From an uncultured Paracoccaceae bacterium (GTDB taxonomy: Bacteria; Pseudomonadota; Alphaproteobacteria; Rhodobacterales; Rhodobacteraceae): a stretch of DNA of 64,000 bases. Shown here piece after piece: positions 7,496 through 17,066 of the stretch. The first letter of the stretch is position 1; each line of letters starts with the position of its first letter. The translations under genes were made by a program, and so were the position numbers. The notes beneath the pieces are model-generated. The model searched no databases, was not told the DNA's origin, and worked only from the letters and a program-made list of their open reading frames with translations. Location of the stretch: NCBI GenBank assembly GCA_951812305.1, contig CATOSB010000001.1:248001-312000 (forward strand), given 5' to 3'.

Positions 7496-8800
7496 ATGAT
7501 GGCCCCCCGGATCATAACGCTTGAAGACGGCACCCGGCTGGCTGCCGGGCTCGACTGGCAACCCGCGCGCTCCGGCGTTCTGACAGGCCTGTCGCTGCGC
7601 GGCAGCGCCGCCCTACTCCACCACGGCGACCGGGTGGCGGACGGTCCGGCCTCCGCTGTCGGGGCCGGTGCATTGCTCATTGCCCTCGGCGCGGGACTGG
7701 AAAAAGTCGATCCCGGGACCTGGCTGTTCGTCGCACACCTCCCCGACAGCGATCTCTGGTGGCTTGGGCAGGCCGAAATTTCAACAGGGGACAGCGCACC
7801 CGAACCCGCAGCCGACCAGGTCCGTCCGGTTCCGGCCTCCGAAGAGATCCACGACACCCCCGCCGCACTCATGGCCGCCATCCGCGAGATTGATGCCACC
7901 ACACCCCTTACGGGCATCGCGGTCCATGACGGGCCTCTCGCAAAAGACATATCCCGCATCGGGACCACCGCGCCGGTTCTGACGGTTACGCCCGCAAGCA
8001 CACCGGCCTTTGTTGCCCGCACCGGCGTGTCGCGCCGGACCATGGTCTTCGGGGGCACTGCCCTGGCCGGCGCGCTTGCGCTTGTGTTTGTCCTGCCGCC
8101 GGTTCTGGACCGTCTCGCCCGGTCCCCTCTGGCCCCGCCGCCCGCCATGATCCGCGCGGCCCCGGAACAGGGATCCTTTGCTGCCGCCTGCGTAAAAACA
8201 CTTGCCGACTGGTGGCCCCGCATCGCGGGCTGGCAGGCCGGGGCGCGGGGCTGTGCGCTGGCCGGGCATCTGCCAGAAACGGTTGACCTCGATCTCCCGG
8301 TTCCCGATGGCCCCCCGGCGGTGACGATGGTGCTCTGGCACCGTCTGACACCGGTCGGCGGGTCCAACCCGGTTCTGAGCGACCTCGCCTCCGACCGGGT
8401 TCTGGCCTCCTGGCCCCACGGTCAACGCCGATCCGATCAGGCGCTCCTGCTCTGGCGAACACGCACCCTGCCGCTGCGGCCGGGCGCTTCTGATCTCTCT
8501 CCCGACGCAGTTCCCGATGTTGGCCCTGTGCTGGCCGCCCTCTGGGCCGGGCAGCCCGGCGCTGTCACAGAGGAGGGGAGCGGCTTTGCCATCACCGCCT
8601 CCGGCGATCCGGCCGCGCTTTTTGGCAAGGCCGCGCGCATCGCGGCGCTTGAACCGGTCCGGCTCGACCTCTTCGCAGGGGGCAGCGCGCGGCTGCTGCT
8701 CCGGCCCCGGTCAGGACGGGACATTCCGGCGACCCTCTTCGAGGCCGGGCGCAATCCGGACGCCCCGCTCACCCTGTCGTCGAAAGGATCTCCGCCATGA
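7496..8800 (+). CDS. pilO: PilO-like type IVb pilus accessory protein, copy 1
   Basis: Inner-membrane accessory protein of the pilus, 434 residues. The start is the first ATG of ATGATGG after GGGAGGG; the same ATG overlaps the pilN stop in copy 2. Residues 1-175 form a cytoplasmic part (MMAPRIITLEDGTRLAAGLDWQ), a single membrane segment lies near 185-207 (MVFGGTALAGALALVFVLPPVL) and the rest is periplasmic. The topology and gene position match PilO of the R64 family; sequence similarity is judged by eye and is modest. The C-terminal third differs markedly from copy 2 although flanking DNA is nearly identical. The ATGA overlap with the next gene indicates translational coupling. Confidence 0.6.
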   Translation: MMAPRIITLEDGTRLAAGLDWQPARSGVLTGLSLRGSAALLHHGDRVADGPASAVGAGALLIALGAGLEKVDPGTWLFVAHLPDSDLWWLGQAEISTGDSAPEPAADQVRPVPASEEIHDTPAALMAAIREIDATTPLTGIAVHDGPLAKDISRIGTTAPVLTVTPASTPAFVARTGVSRRTMVFGGTALAGALALVFVLPPVLDRLARSPLAPPPAMIRAAPEQGSFAAACVKTLADWWPRIAGWQAGARGCALAGHLPETVDLDLPVPDGPPAVTMVLWHRLTPVGGSNPVLSDLASDRVLASWPHGQRRSDQALLLWRTRTLPLRPGASDLSPDAVPDVGPVLAALWAGQPGAVTEEGSGFAITASGDPAALFGKAARIAALEPVRLDLFAGGSARLLLRPRSGRDIPATLFEAGRNPDAPLTLSSKGSPP

Positions 8801-10926
8801 TCTGCCCCCGCTCCGCCCTGGCCGGTCTGCTGCTCTCCACCGCGCTTGCCACTGGCGCGGCCAGCGCCGATCAGGCCCGCAACCCCCTGCTCGGCATCGA
8901 CTGCCATCTGCCGCGCCGCGCAGATGATGGCCGGATCATTCCCGATTTCAGCGGCACAGCGCGGACCCTGTGCGAAGCCTACCGGGCGACGGCGCTGCAT
9001 TATGACATGCTGCTGGTCACAACCCGGGACCGGGTGGCGCTGGCGCTCCGCACCCTGCCGCCGCCGCTGCTTGAAAGCCTTGTGAACGATCTGGACAATT
9101 ACCAGGATCCTGCGCGCTGGAAACCCGGCCCAGGGGCCAGGCGTGATCTTGGCCGCTTTGCGGACGCCGTTCAAGCGCTTCACGACGCGGGCAGGGTCAC
9201 CGACGACCAGCTCCGCCGGGCGAAGACGCTTGAGGGCACGGCAGACTACTGGAAGGACGGACTTTTCACAGGCACTGGGATCACCCCGGAGGACTGGGAT
9301 ATCCGGGCCTGGGCCTGTGGCGGCCGGGACTATGACGCCTCGGGACGCCGCAAGGTGCTGGTTTGGTTCGGACCGGGAACCTCCAGGCGGGCGGGTATAC
9401 GCGACAGCTGGACCCCGGAGATGGTGCAGACCGCCATCACCGCCTGGCACCGGCTGCGGGACGATTTAGGGGTGGCCATCGAAAAAGCCCCGCGCGTGAC
9501 CGGCGGGACAAATGGCGCGCCTGTCCTGTACAATGCGTTCGGTGAGAAAAAGAGGATCGATGCCTGTTTCGGATCCCGGTACGGGCCGTGGGATGCGTTG
9601 GATCCCGCACCCGCCCTGGCGTTTTTCGTCAATGTGGGCTGGTATCCGAAGCGCGAGACCCGGCTTTTGCCCTGCGCCGACAAGGGCGCGAAGGGCTATC
9701 GTACCAGCAAGCGGTATATGCTCAATGGCGTCTTCGTCGATGAGGAAGGTGCCCCGCTCCTGCCCGACCTGCATGGCCGGATCGACAATAACGGCTGGAT
9801 TGATAGCGAGCACTGCTCCACGCCCTCCGTCGCGACTGTAGATGACACGGAGGTATCGGCCAAAACCTGCCGGGAGACCCACGGTTTCTGGTTCCCGCAG
9901 GGCGCCCGGACCGGATGGCAGCGCACGTTCACCTTCCCCGACGACTGGAAGCGCGACCCGATCATAGTCACCTGGGTGATCGATGACTGCCTCAGGGTCA
10001 TGACAACCAGGGTTTCCGAAACGCGCACGCTGGCCTGCCCTGCCGGTCAGGAGGGCGAGATCATTGATCAGCGTGTCGAGACACGGACACGCCGGGTCTA
10101 TTCCGACGCCTCGACCACCCCCGACACGCCCTGGACCGTGGCCGATCCCGGATACTGGCGCGCGATCAAAAACACCTGCCGCAGGCCGCCGTCCGGCGGT
10201 GGCCGCGAAGACAGTGAACATTCCTTTGACGTGGATGGCGACGGGCAGGGCGATGTCAAATCCTGGCGCGAGGCGCGGGAATATGTGGCCAAAAACCCCG
10301 GCAGCCACGCGGTCCAGGTCTCCAACGATTGCGGCGCCTGCAACGGGCCGGAAGACAGAGATCTCGCCTCAGAGAGAGGCGGCACCGACAGCGGACGGAG
10401 TGATGGCGGCGGTTTCGGCAACGCAGTGAGTGACCTCATCGAGAGTATCTTTGGCGGGGGGGACAGCGATAGCGGCGGCGGCAATTCCGGTGGCGGCGGT
10501 TGTTTCCTGACCACGGCGATTGTCGAGCGCCGGGGCGAGGCCGATGACGGGCCGACGCTCACAGCGCTCCGCGCCTTTCGCGACGGCTGGATGGCCGGGC
10601 ATCCCGATGGCGCGCGCCTCATCGCCGAATACTACGCCCAGGCCCCGCGCATCGTGGCCGCAATCCCCGAGACCCATCCCGACTGGGACTGGATCGGCGG
10701 AGAGATAGACCGGGCGGTGAACGCGATCTACACCAACCGGCCCGAGGCCGCCTTCGAGATTTACGGCGCCATGGTGCGCCGCCTGATGGCCCGCTGGCTG
10801 GACGCCCCCGAGGGGCGTTCCGGTGCCGCGCGATCAACCCCCAGTCACCCGGAGCGCCGGCCCTTGCCGGGGCCCCATCCCATCGGCCCGCGGGCCGCAA
10901 CGCTCTTTGGAGGATCCACAACATGA
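8797..10926 (+). CDS. Exported protein with CFI-box-like C-terminal domain, copy 1
   Basis: Large exported protein of 709 residues with a signal peptide (LAGLLLSTALATGAASA, residues 8-24). An AAGGA site lies 9 bases upstream and the ATG overlaps the pilO stop. The body is unrecognised, Trp/Tyr-rich and has many paired Cys. Near residue 480 a DVDGDGQGDVKSW stretch resembles a calcium-binding EF-hand/dockerin loop. A Gly/Ser/Asp-rich linker leads to GGGGCFLTTAIVE at about 566-578, followed by LRAFRDGWMAGHPDGARLIAEYY, which resembles the CFI-box C-terminal domain of exported proteins. Its place between pilO and pilP suggests a pilus-associated surface or tip protein; this is inference. Confidence 0.6.
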   Translation: MICPRSALAGLLLSTALATGAASADQARNPLLGIDCHLPRRADDGRIIPDFSGTARTLCEAYRATALHYDMLLVTTRDRVALALRTLPPPLLESLVNDLDNYQDPARWKPGPGARRDLGRFADAVQALHDAGRVTDDQLRRAKTLEGTADYWKDGLFTGTGITPEDWDIRAWACGGRDYDASGRRKVLVWFGPGTSRRAGIRDSWTPEMVQTAITAWHRLRDDLGVAIEKAPRVTGGTNGAPVLYNAFGEKKRIDACFGSRYGPWDALDPAPALAFFVNVGWYPKRETRLLPCADKGAKGYRTSKRYMLNGVFVDEEGAPLLPDLHGRIDNNGWIDSEHCSTPSVATVDDTEVSAKTCRETHGFWFPQGARTGWQRTFTFPDDWKRDPIIVTWVIDDCLRVMTTRVSETRTLACPAGQEGEIIDQRVETRTRRVYSDASTTPDTPWTVADPGYWRAIKNTCRRPPSGGGREDSEHSFDVDGDGQGDVKSWREAREYVAKNPGSHAVQVSNDCGACNGPEDRDLASERGGTDSGRSDGGGFGNAVSDLIESIFGGGDSDSGGGNSGGGGCFLTTAIVERRGEADDGPTLTALRAFRDGWMAGHPDGARLIAEYYAQAPRIVAAIPETHPDWDWIGGEIDRAVNAIYTNRPEAAFEIYGAMVRRLMARWLDAPEGRSGAARSTPSHPERRPLPGPHPIGPRAATLFGGSTT

Positions 10927-11669
10927 AGAGCCTTTTCCCCGCCGCGCTTATCGCGGCCCTCACCCTCACCGCATCGCCACCCGCCGCTGCGGAGCGCTGG
11001 CCCGTCCCCAGCACCGTGGCCGAGGCCAAAGCACAGATGGCCTCGGGCGTGCGCGGAACCGCCAATTGGCCAAGTTACAGGCCCGCAACACCGCCAGGCA
11101 ATGTCCGCGCCGAGGATATGGCAGAGTTGTTCGGCAACCGCGTGATGATTGCCGGAGTGCCTGATACACGCGACCCCGCTTACGACGAGATCAAGCTGAT
11201 CTTCATCTCCCGCGACGGGCGCTACATCTGGTGCAACGACCAGGAGGATATCGGGCGCGGCTGGGTCGAGGATCCCTGGGCGGCCGAGATACGCCGGATC
11301 CGGGGTAAGGTTCTTCCGATCTTCAACACGAATACTCTGAACCCAAGCAAGCCTGCGTTTTCTCCGCTCTATGACGGCGCCACCGGTGAAATCATCTGGT
11401 ACACGCCCTATAACGGCCGCTGGTACGACTGGAACCGGGGGCATTTGCAGACCCGTCTGCCGGCGGGGACCTGGGATCTTTGCCCGGGCTTTCCCTCGGC
11501 CAAAGAGCTTGGCGTCGGTATCAACCCGCACCAGACCGCCAGTTCCTATCGCGAGTTGATCGCCCAGCATCCCGGCACCCGCGTGCTGCGGCCCGATCTG
11601 GTGACGCCCGATGTGCGCAACCACTATACGGAGAGCCTGGACTATTATCGCCAGCAATTTGGCAAATGA
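10923..11669 (+). CDS. Exported hypothetical protein in pilus operon
   Basis: Predicted periplasmic or secreted protein of 248 residues with an N-terminal signal (LFPAALIAALTLTASPPAAA). The ATG overlaps the preceding stop (ATGA) and follows GGAGG. The mature part is rich in Trp and Tyr (YIWCNDQEDIGRGW; IIWYTPYNGRWYDWNRG) with two Cys. No family recognised. It shares the Trp/Tyr-rich style of the upstream CFI-box protein and may be its partner. Coupling on both sides makes it part of the pilus operon. Confidence 0.6.
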   Translation: MKSLFPAALIAALTLTASPPAAAERWPVPSTVAEAKAQMASGVRGTANWPSYRPATPPGNVRAEDMAELFGNRVMIAGVPDTRDPAYDEIKLIFISRDGRYIWCNDQEDIGRGWVEDPWAAEIRRIRGKVLPIFNTNTLNPSKPAFSPLYDGATGEIIWYTPYNGRWYDWNRGHLQTRLPAGTWDLCPGFPSAKELGVGINPHQTASSYRELIAQHPGTRVLRPDLVTPDVRNHYTESLDYYRQQFGK

Positions 11670-12346
11670 TCTGCCTGCGCGGCATATCCATGGCCGGGGC
11701 CGTGCGATCTGTCCGGAGCCGGGCCTCCATCGCCGTGACGCTGGCTGTCGCCGTGATGGGGGCCGGTGCCGCGCTGTCCGAAGCGGCCCCTGAGGGCGCG
11801 GCGCTTGATGCGCTGGAAGCAAGGCTGGTGGCGCGGAGCGGCACGGCACTCGACCTGATGGAAGAGGGGGCCTCCGATCTTCCACCCTTCGTTTTCTACG
11901 CGCCCCTGGCCGCGCTGTGGTTTCTGGGCACGGACAGCCTTGAGACGGCGGACATTGCCCCGGTGACCGGCAGCGCCAGGCTGCTGCGCGTGGCGGGCGA
12001 AGACGGCGATCTTATCCGCCTGCTCTGGCCCGACGGAGGCATCACCGATCTGGCCGCGCCAAAATCACCACCGGAACTGGCCGGGGCCGGAACCCCGCAT
12101 CCGCTGGCCCTGAAACATGACCGCCTGCTCAAGGAAGCCCTGGCCCGCTCCGTCGCCGGTCTCCCGCCGGGCAGCCGGTTCGGGGCCGACGGGCTGGTGC
12201 GCCCGCCCGGCGCACCGGAGCGCGTCTCCCTCTGGTCGAGCCATGGCGACAGCGTGGTGATCGAACATCCCGACGGATCGCTGGTCGGCGTGGCGCTTGA
12301 GGATCTGGTGACAGCGCTCGGGCCACAGGGGGAGAGGAGACCGTGA
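11666..12346 (+). CDS. Exported hypothetical protein in pilus operon
   Basis: Predicted exported protein of 226 residues. The ATG at 11666 overlaps the previous stop (ATGA); the frame is open further upstream but only as a shadow of the previous gene. The N-terminus (RSRASIAVTLAVAVMGAGAALSEA) looks like a signal peptide or anchor. The mature part contains an FVFYAPLAALWFLGTD stretch and a beta-rich tail (RVSLWSSHGDSVVIEHPDG). No family recognised. A further ATG at 12346 overlaps its stop, as at the other junctions, so another gene once started here. Confidence 0.55.
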   Translation: MICLRGISMAGAVRSVRSRASIAVTLAVAVMGAGAALSEAAPEGAALDALEARLVARSGTALDLMEEGASDLPPFVFYAPLAALWFLGTDSLETADIAPVTGSARLLRVAGEDGDLIRLLWPDGGITDLAAPKSPPELAGAGTPHPLALKHDRLLKEALARSVAGLPPGSRFGADGLVRPPGAPERVSLWSSHGDSVVIEHPDGSLVGVALEDLVTALGPQGERRP

Positions 12347-12392
12347 TGCAGAGACAGGCCCCCCAGAACACGCGGGCGCGAAATCCCCGCTT

Positions 12393-12496
12393 AAAGCATT
12401 TCCATGGATTATTGAGATCAAACTGTGATCGACTGCGCGTTCAACCGAAGGGAGAGGCAGCGCTGTTGATCACATTCGATCCTGGAAATGCTCTAG
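12393..12496. repeat. Inverted-repeat element (AGCATTTCC ... GGAAATGCT)
   Basis: Arms AAGCATTTCC (12394-12403) and GGAAATGCTC (12484-12493) with inner TGTGATC/GATCACA arms form a roughly 100-bp imperfect palindrome at the 3' end of the DUF1640-type gene. It may serve as its terminator or be a small dispersed repeat. It marks one edge of a segment that looks inserted into the pilus operon. Confidence 0.5.
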
Positions 12497-12909
12497 CCGG
12501 CGAACACGCGGTCGAGGAGCGTGAGCAGCACGAGACCGCCCACCATGAGACCCCCCAGGCGGATCGTCATGTCCTTGCCCAGAGCCTTCATGTCTTTCTC
12601 CAGCCCTTTCATGTCTTTCTGAAGGCTCTCCGCCACCGCGTCGATCTTCGTGTCCAGCGCCTTGATGTCTTTCTGAAGGGCCTCGGCCACCGCGTCGATC
12701 TTGATATCCAGCGCCTTCATGTCTTTCGTGAGGGCCTCCGCCACCGCGTCGATCTTCGTGTCCAGCGCCTTGATGTCGGCCTTGGTGGCAAGATTTTCGG
12801 TGATGCCGTCGGCAAAGGTGGTGACCAGCGCCCCGGCCTGATCCTCGGTAAACCCGGCCTGGCCCAGGCGTTGGGCGGCTTTCAGCGTATCAAAGGCAAC
12901 GGTGGGCAT
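12493..12909 (-). CDS. DUF1640-like coiled-coil protein
   Basis: A 138-residue protein with the layout of the DUF1640 (CCDC90-like) family: an N-terminal FDTLKAAQRLGQAGFTEDQAGALV segment, a long coiled coil of repeated KDxKALDxKIDAVAEAL units (residues 45-115), and one C-terminal membrane helix (GGLMVGGLVLLTLLDRVF). I chose the Met of MPTVAFDTL. The gene is antisense to the pilus operon and sits between 12346 and pilP. Alphaproteobacteria often carry such genes near mobile DNA; their function is unsettled. The internal 14-residue repeats are nearly identical, suggesting recent duplication within the coil. Confidence 0.65.
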   Translation of the reverse strand: MPTVAFDTLKAAQRLGQAGFTEDQAGALVTTFADGITENLATKADIKALDTKIDAVAEALTKDMKALDIKIDAVAEALQKDIKALDTKIDAVAESLQKDMKGLEKDMKALGKDMTIRLGGLMVGGLVLLTLLDRVFAG

Positions 12910-13043
12910 GGGCGGCGGTCTTTCCTCGGGCGCGGTGCAGGGCACCTGCGACACTCTTCGGGGTCCAGTAACCCGGACAGGGTCAAAATCATGTCTTCCT
13001 ATATAACCCCGATTCTGGATAAGACGTTGGCGTCACCAGTGCA

Positions 13044-13484
13044 CTACTCGACAGAATTTTTTCGTAGTTTTTTGATTCGTTTTTTACGATACTCGTTGAC
13101 CCTTTTTCGCAGAGGGTTGCGATGAGGGATTTCCACCATTGTTATGGAAATGATCCTCGGTTCTCTCAAAGCCTCATTTGGCTCCAGTTCAACGGCAATT
13201 CCGCCAAACTCTCCAAGAAATAGAACATTTGAAACGGTTTCGTGATCCGCTTTGAATGTATCAGGGTCATTTTTCCGTACGTGTTTCGGGATGATCACCT
13301 GAAAGGGAGTGGCAGCCATCAGATCGAGCACAAGTGTCATGGTTCTTTTAGGGAGCGCAGCCAGTTCATTGAGCTTATCCGTGAGGGCGTAGAAACGGTT
13401 GGGGTCCTCTTCCATCATGTCGAACATGAGGTCCCGGATCTTCTCATAAGCGAGATCTTCGTTGATTGGGAAGTTGTTCTCCAT
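13044..13484 (-). CDS. IS982 passenger gene, copy 2
   Basis: Same 146-residue acidic protein with a basic tail as at 2127-2567, identical in sequence. It diverges from the transposase inside the element. Function unknown. Confidence 0.7.
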   Translation of the reverse strand: MENNFPINEDLAYEKIRDLMFDMMEEDPNRFYALTDKLNELAALPKRTMTLVLDLMAATPFQVIIPKHVRKNDPDTFKADHETVSNVLFLGEFGGIAVELEPNEALREPRIISITMVEIPHRNPLRKRVNEYRKKRIKKLRKNSVE

Positions 13485-13612
13485 GGCGCGCACCTTTTGC
13501 CCCGTGTTGACCAGCCTGAATGCCCCCGTGATTAGTATGGGGTGAGAGGGGTTTCCAAGTACGTTGCCCCATGATTCAAGGTTCAAAAGCGACACAATAT
13601 GGACCGCCACTC

Positions 13613-14506
13613 ATGTCGATCACTAACACCGCACTTTTTGTCTGTCTCGATGATTTTGCAAAAACCTACGAGGACTGGGAGCGCCACCGGTTGATCCCCT
13701 CGGGTCGTCAGAGGCTTCGCTCCGGCAAGCTGACCCTGGGGGAGAGCCTGTTCATCATGGTCTTGTTTCACTTGTCGCCGTTCAAGGACTTCAAACATTA
13801 TTGGATTTATGGCGTTGAGCAGAAATACCGTGACTGCTTTGGCAACCTCCCGAGCTATGGTCGGTTTGTCAGCCTCATGCCAAGATTAATGGTGCCGTTT
13901 TGCATACTGCTGCACTGCTTCAGCGGTGAAAAAACCGGCGTCTATTTTGCCGACAGCACTAAGCTCGCGGTCTGCCACAATGCCCGCATTAATCGAAACA
14001 AGGTCTTCAAGGGGCTGGCAAAGCGCGGTCGCAGCACAATGGGCTGGTTCTTTGGCTTCAAACTGCATCTAATCATCAACAACAAGGGGGAGATCATGGC
14101 CGTCAAAATCACGGCAGGTAATGTCGATGATCGAAAGCCGTTTGAAGCCATGATCGCGGGCCCCGAAGGCAAAATATTTGCTGATAAGGGCTATATCTCC
14201 AAATCCCTCTTCCAACGGCTCTGGCAGCGTGGGCTCCACCTCGTCACCGGCATTCGCCGCAACATGAAAAACTATCTCCTGCCAATCCTGAACAAAATCC
14301 TGTTGCGAAGGCGGTTCATCATCGAAACTCTGTTCGATAAGTTGAAAACCAGCATGGGACTGGAACACACTCGACACAGATCGCCTGCCAACGCATTCGT
14401 ACACCTCATCTCGTGTGTCGCAGCCTATATGCTCGGGAAAACCAAAGTTAAAATGGGACCCATAACCGTGCCGGAAACAATCAGGCAGGTCGAATACCAG
14501 ATATAG
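13613..14506 (+). CDS. IS982-family transposase, copy 2
   Basis: 297-residue DDE transposase, one residue different from copy 1 (Pro for Leu before EGKIFADKG). The catalytic motifs [16 protein letters not shown] and IETLFDKLK are intact, so it should be active. It reads in the same direction as the interrupted pilus operon. Confidence 0.92.
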   Translation: MSITNTALFVCLDDFAKTYEDWERHRLIPSGRQRLRSGKLTLGESLFIMVLFHLSPFKDFKHYWIYGVEQKYRDCFGNLPSYGRFVSLMPRLMVPFCILLHCFSGEKTGVYFADSTKLAVCHNARINRNKVFKGLAKRGRSTMGWFFGFKLHLIINNKGEIMAVKITAGNVDDRKPFEAMIAGPEGKIFADKGYISKSLFQRLWQRGLHLVTGIRRNMKNYLLPILNKILLRRRFIIETLFDKLKTSMGLEHTRHRSPANAFVHLISCVAAYMLGKTKVKMGPITVPETIRQVEYQI

Positions 14507-15425
14507 CGCTTATCCAGAACTCAGGTTATATAGGTCTGTTCCTCCGCAAACGCCAGAGCGCACCGGCCCACATCCGATCGATCCCGCCGTCCGTCACTGC
14601 GCCGGTCTTCCGGCGCGCCGCGTCCTGCGTCGCCGCCCTGAGCCTTGCGCTGACAGCGCCATTGGCAACCGCCGAGGACAGCCGCCCCTTCGGGGTCACG
14701 CCCGAGGTCTCTGTCCGCCTCGGCGACTGCCCGGTCGAGGCGCTGCGGCGCGCCTGGGACGGTCTGGACACGCTGGAGGCGGTGGCGGTTGAGGAGGAGG
14801 TGCTGCGGCTCTGCACGGACCGTGCCGAGCGCATCGCCGCCTTCCTGGAGGCGCAGGGCGCCATCGATACGGCCATGACCGGTCTTCTGCCCCCGCCGCC
14901 CGATGGCGGACCCGGTCCCGACATGAGCTTCGATGCAGAACCGGTTGACCCCGTCCTGCGCCCGGCGCCGGACTCCGACCCTGCCGCACCAACCGATATC
15001 CGGACGGACCGGGAACCGGGCGCACCCGACCGCGAGACGATTGACAGCCCGGCCCCGACACAGACCGTCTGGCAGGTTCTTTATACCGTCCGCGCGGGCG
15101 AGGGGGCCTGGACAGCATCGATCACCGGCACCCGCGAGGTGCCTGTGCCGCTTTTCCCCACCGCGCCGCCCGACGGCGCTCTGGACACGGCCTCCGGGAT
15201 GCCCGCACCCGTCTTCGACTGGATCACAAAGACCGACGGTCCGCTGCTGCGCAAAGCGGGCGATACGCTGCCGGACGGGCGGCGCATCGCCCGGATCGAT
15301 GCTGCGGGGGTGGCTGTGGGCGACCCCGGTCCCCTTGAGACGCTGCCCTGGGTCGGGAACACAGCCGACAGCAACAGGCCGGGCGCGGCCCATTGGGTGG
15401 TCTCGCCCGTAGGGGAGGACGATTG

Positions 15426-17066
15426 ATGCGCGCGCTCGGGGAGATCACGACAGAATGGCGCAGTGGCCTTTCCGCCCGGATCGGCGCTCTGACGGGATCC
15501 GGGCCAAAGCCCCGCCCGCCGGTGGCGGCGAACGGCATACTGGAGGTGGGCAGCGCCCGCTTCCGCGCGGCCTGCGCCATCTCCCGGGACGGAACCTACT
15601 GGTTCGTGCCGGACCGCAACACCGTGGTGATCGCCGAAGAGGTGCAGGCGCTTGGGGAGCGCTATGACATGCCCCCCGTCAAATCCCGCCGCGTGGCCAC
15701 ACTTTCGGAGGTCGCCCATCTCAACGGCCGCGGCGCATCGGGGGAAGGGGGTGTGCCAACCATGCCCGGTGCCCGGCGCATGGCGGAGACCATCGCCCGG
15801 GCAGCAGCGCTGCGCGCCAGCGACCTCAAGCTTGTCATTCGCACCGACCACGCGGTCCTGCGCCTGCGCCTCGGGGCCGAGGAATACACCGACGGACCCT
15901 CCTGGCCGCCCGATGAGGCCGCCGAGGCCATCGCCTGGCTCTATGACCGGCGCGACTATGGCGACAAGACAGCCTCACAGCAGGCCGGTCAGCACCAGGC
16001 CTTCTCCATCGGGCAGGAACGCCGCATCCCCCTGCCGCCGGAGCTCGCCGCGCTGCGGGCGCAGAAAGCGCCGCACGGCGACGGGAAGGACTTCATGGTG
16101 CTCAGACTGATCTACACGGCTGACGACACGACAGCCGGAAAGATCGAGGATCTCGGGCTGGAAGCCGATGTGCTTGATGCGCTGGCCGTCGAGCGCGCCT
16201 CGGGCAGCGGGCTGGTGATCATCGGCGGCTCCACCGGGGACGGCAAGTCCACCACGCTGGTGCGCCAATTGGAGCGGCTTTACCGGGAGCGGCAGGGCCG
16301 CGTCTCCATCATGACGGTGGAAGACCCCATCGAATATCCGATCACCGGGGACGGGATCATCCAGATGCCGGTGGCGGGCGGCGCGGAAGGGGCGGCGCGC
16401 GGGGCCGCCTTCACCCGGGCGCTGAAAACCTTCGTGCGCTCCAACCCCGATATCGGCATGATCTCGGAAATCCGCACCGCCGACGATTGCCGCGAGATCA
16501 TGCAGTTTGTGATCTCCGGTCACAAGGTCTTCACCACCATCCATTCCGACAGCGCCGCCGGCGTCCTCTTCCGGCTGATCTCGCTCGGGGTCGATCCGAA
16601 GGAACTGGCCCAGCCCGGGGTGGTCAGCCTGGTGATGCGCCAGACCCTGGTGCCCATCCTCTGCCCGGACTGCGCCCGGGGGGCCACAAAAGACGAGGCC
16701 GCGGTGATCGCCGACTGGACAGGGGATCCGGAGGGCCAACCCCGGGTCCGCAACCGGGAGGGCTGTCCGACCTGTCTTGCAGGGCGCGAGGATGCCACCG
16801 CGCGTCTGGCCTGGGGCGGGCTGGCCCGCAAGCGCGCCACGGCGGAGATCATCGTCGTGGACGACAGATTCCGCAAATTCCTTGAGGCCCGCGACGCCCA
16901 TGGTGCCCGCGCCTACTGGCTGACACCCCGCGACAAGGGCGGGCTCGGCGGCATCGATGTCGCAACCCGCCTCCGCCGCCTCGTGGCCGCGGGCGAGGCC
17001 GATTACACCGATGTGACCCACCTGAAGCTGCCCGGGGCAGAGCAGCCTGCGGGGGAGGCGGACTGA
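15426..17066 (+). CDS. pilQ: PilQ-like type IVb pilus assembly ATPase
   Basis: Cytoplasmic hexameric ATPase (GspE/PilB/VirB11 superfamily) powering pilus assembly, 546 residues. Walker A is GSTGDGKST at about residues 268-276, an acidic stretch MTVEDPIEYP follows, and the Walker B region IGMISEIRTADD is near 341. The His motif HKVFTTIHSDSA lies just after. Two Cys pairs (CPDC near 411, CPTC near 446) could bind zinc as in GspE. The start at 15426 overlaps the pilP stop, and the stop overlaps pilR. It is the best conserved gene of copy 1 and intact, but would lack pilin to assemble. Confidence 0.9.
   Translation: MRALGEITTEWRSGLSARIGALTGSGPKPRPPVAANGILEVGSARFRAACAISRDGTYWFVPDRNTVVIAEEVQALGERYDMPPVKSRRVATLSEVAHLNGRGASGEGGVPTMPGARRMAETIARAAALRASDLKLVIRTDHAVLRLRLGAEEYTDGPSWPPDEAAEAIAWLYDRRDYGDKTASQQAGQHQAFSIGQERRIPLPPELAALRAQKAPHGDGKDFMVLRLIYTADDTTAGKIEDLGLEADVLDALAVERASGSGLVIIGGSTGDGKSTTLVRQLERLYRERQGRVSIMTVEDPIEYPITGDGIIQMPVAGGAEGAARGAAFTRALKTFVRSNPDIGMISEIRTADDCREIMQFVISGHKVFTTIHSDSAAGVLFRLISLGVDPKELAQPGVVSLVMRQTLVPILCPDCARGATKDEAAVIADWTGDPEGQPRVRNREGCPTCLAGREDATARLAWGGLARKRATAEIIVVDDRFRKFLEARDAHGARAYWLTPRDKGGLGGIDVATRLRRLVAAGEADYTDVTHLKLPGAEQPAGEAD

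Larger units (their letters stand above)
13006..14526. mobile_element. IS982-family element, copy 2, inserted in pilP
   Basis: Inverted copy of the element at 1085-2605, 1521 bp, with ends ACCCCGATTCTGGATAAG and ACCTGAGTTCTGGATAAG. It is flanked by TATATA at 13000-13005 and 14527-14532. It differs from copy 1 by very few bases, so the transposition is recent. Confidence 0.95.
12991..15426 (+). pseudogene. pilP: PilP-like periplasmic pilus protein, split by IS982
   Basis: Periplasmic accessory protein of the type IVb pilus. The first five codons (MSSYI, 12991-13005) precede the IS982 copy 2 insertion; the rest resumes at 14533. Removing the element with one copy of the 6-bp duplication TATATA gives an unbroken 302-codon frame. 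It has a signal sequence (AASCVAALSLALTAPLATA), a Pro/Asp-rich middle and a C-terminal globular part (GDTLPDGRRIARIDAAGVAVGD) resembling PilP. The remaining 3' frame could start only at a weak TTG at 14662 without its signal, so it is probably not exported. The stop overlaps pilQ (TGATG). An alternative original start is ATG 12346, in the same frame. Confidence 0.65.

Noticed and set aside
6837..7499. 220-codon forward frame bridging the pilN-pilO cassette
   Set aside because: Arg/Pro-rich with no plausible fold, and it runs opposite to the better supported reverse gene; it only happens to be open between the two direct repeats.
12343..13125. 260-codon forward frame from 12343 as a gene in its own right
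   Set aside because: Most of it is antisense to the DUF1640-type coiled coil and ends inside IS982; only its first and last codons may be relics of a pilus gene.
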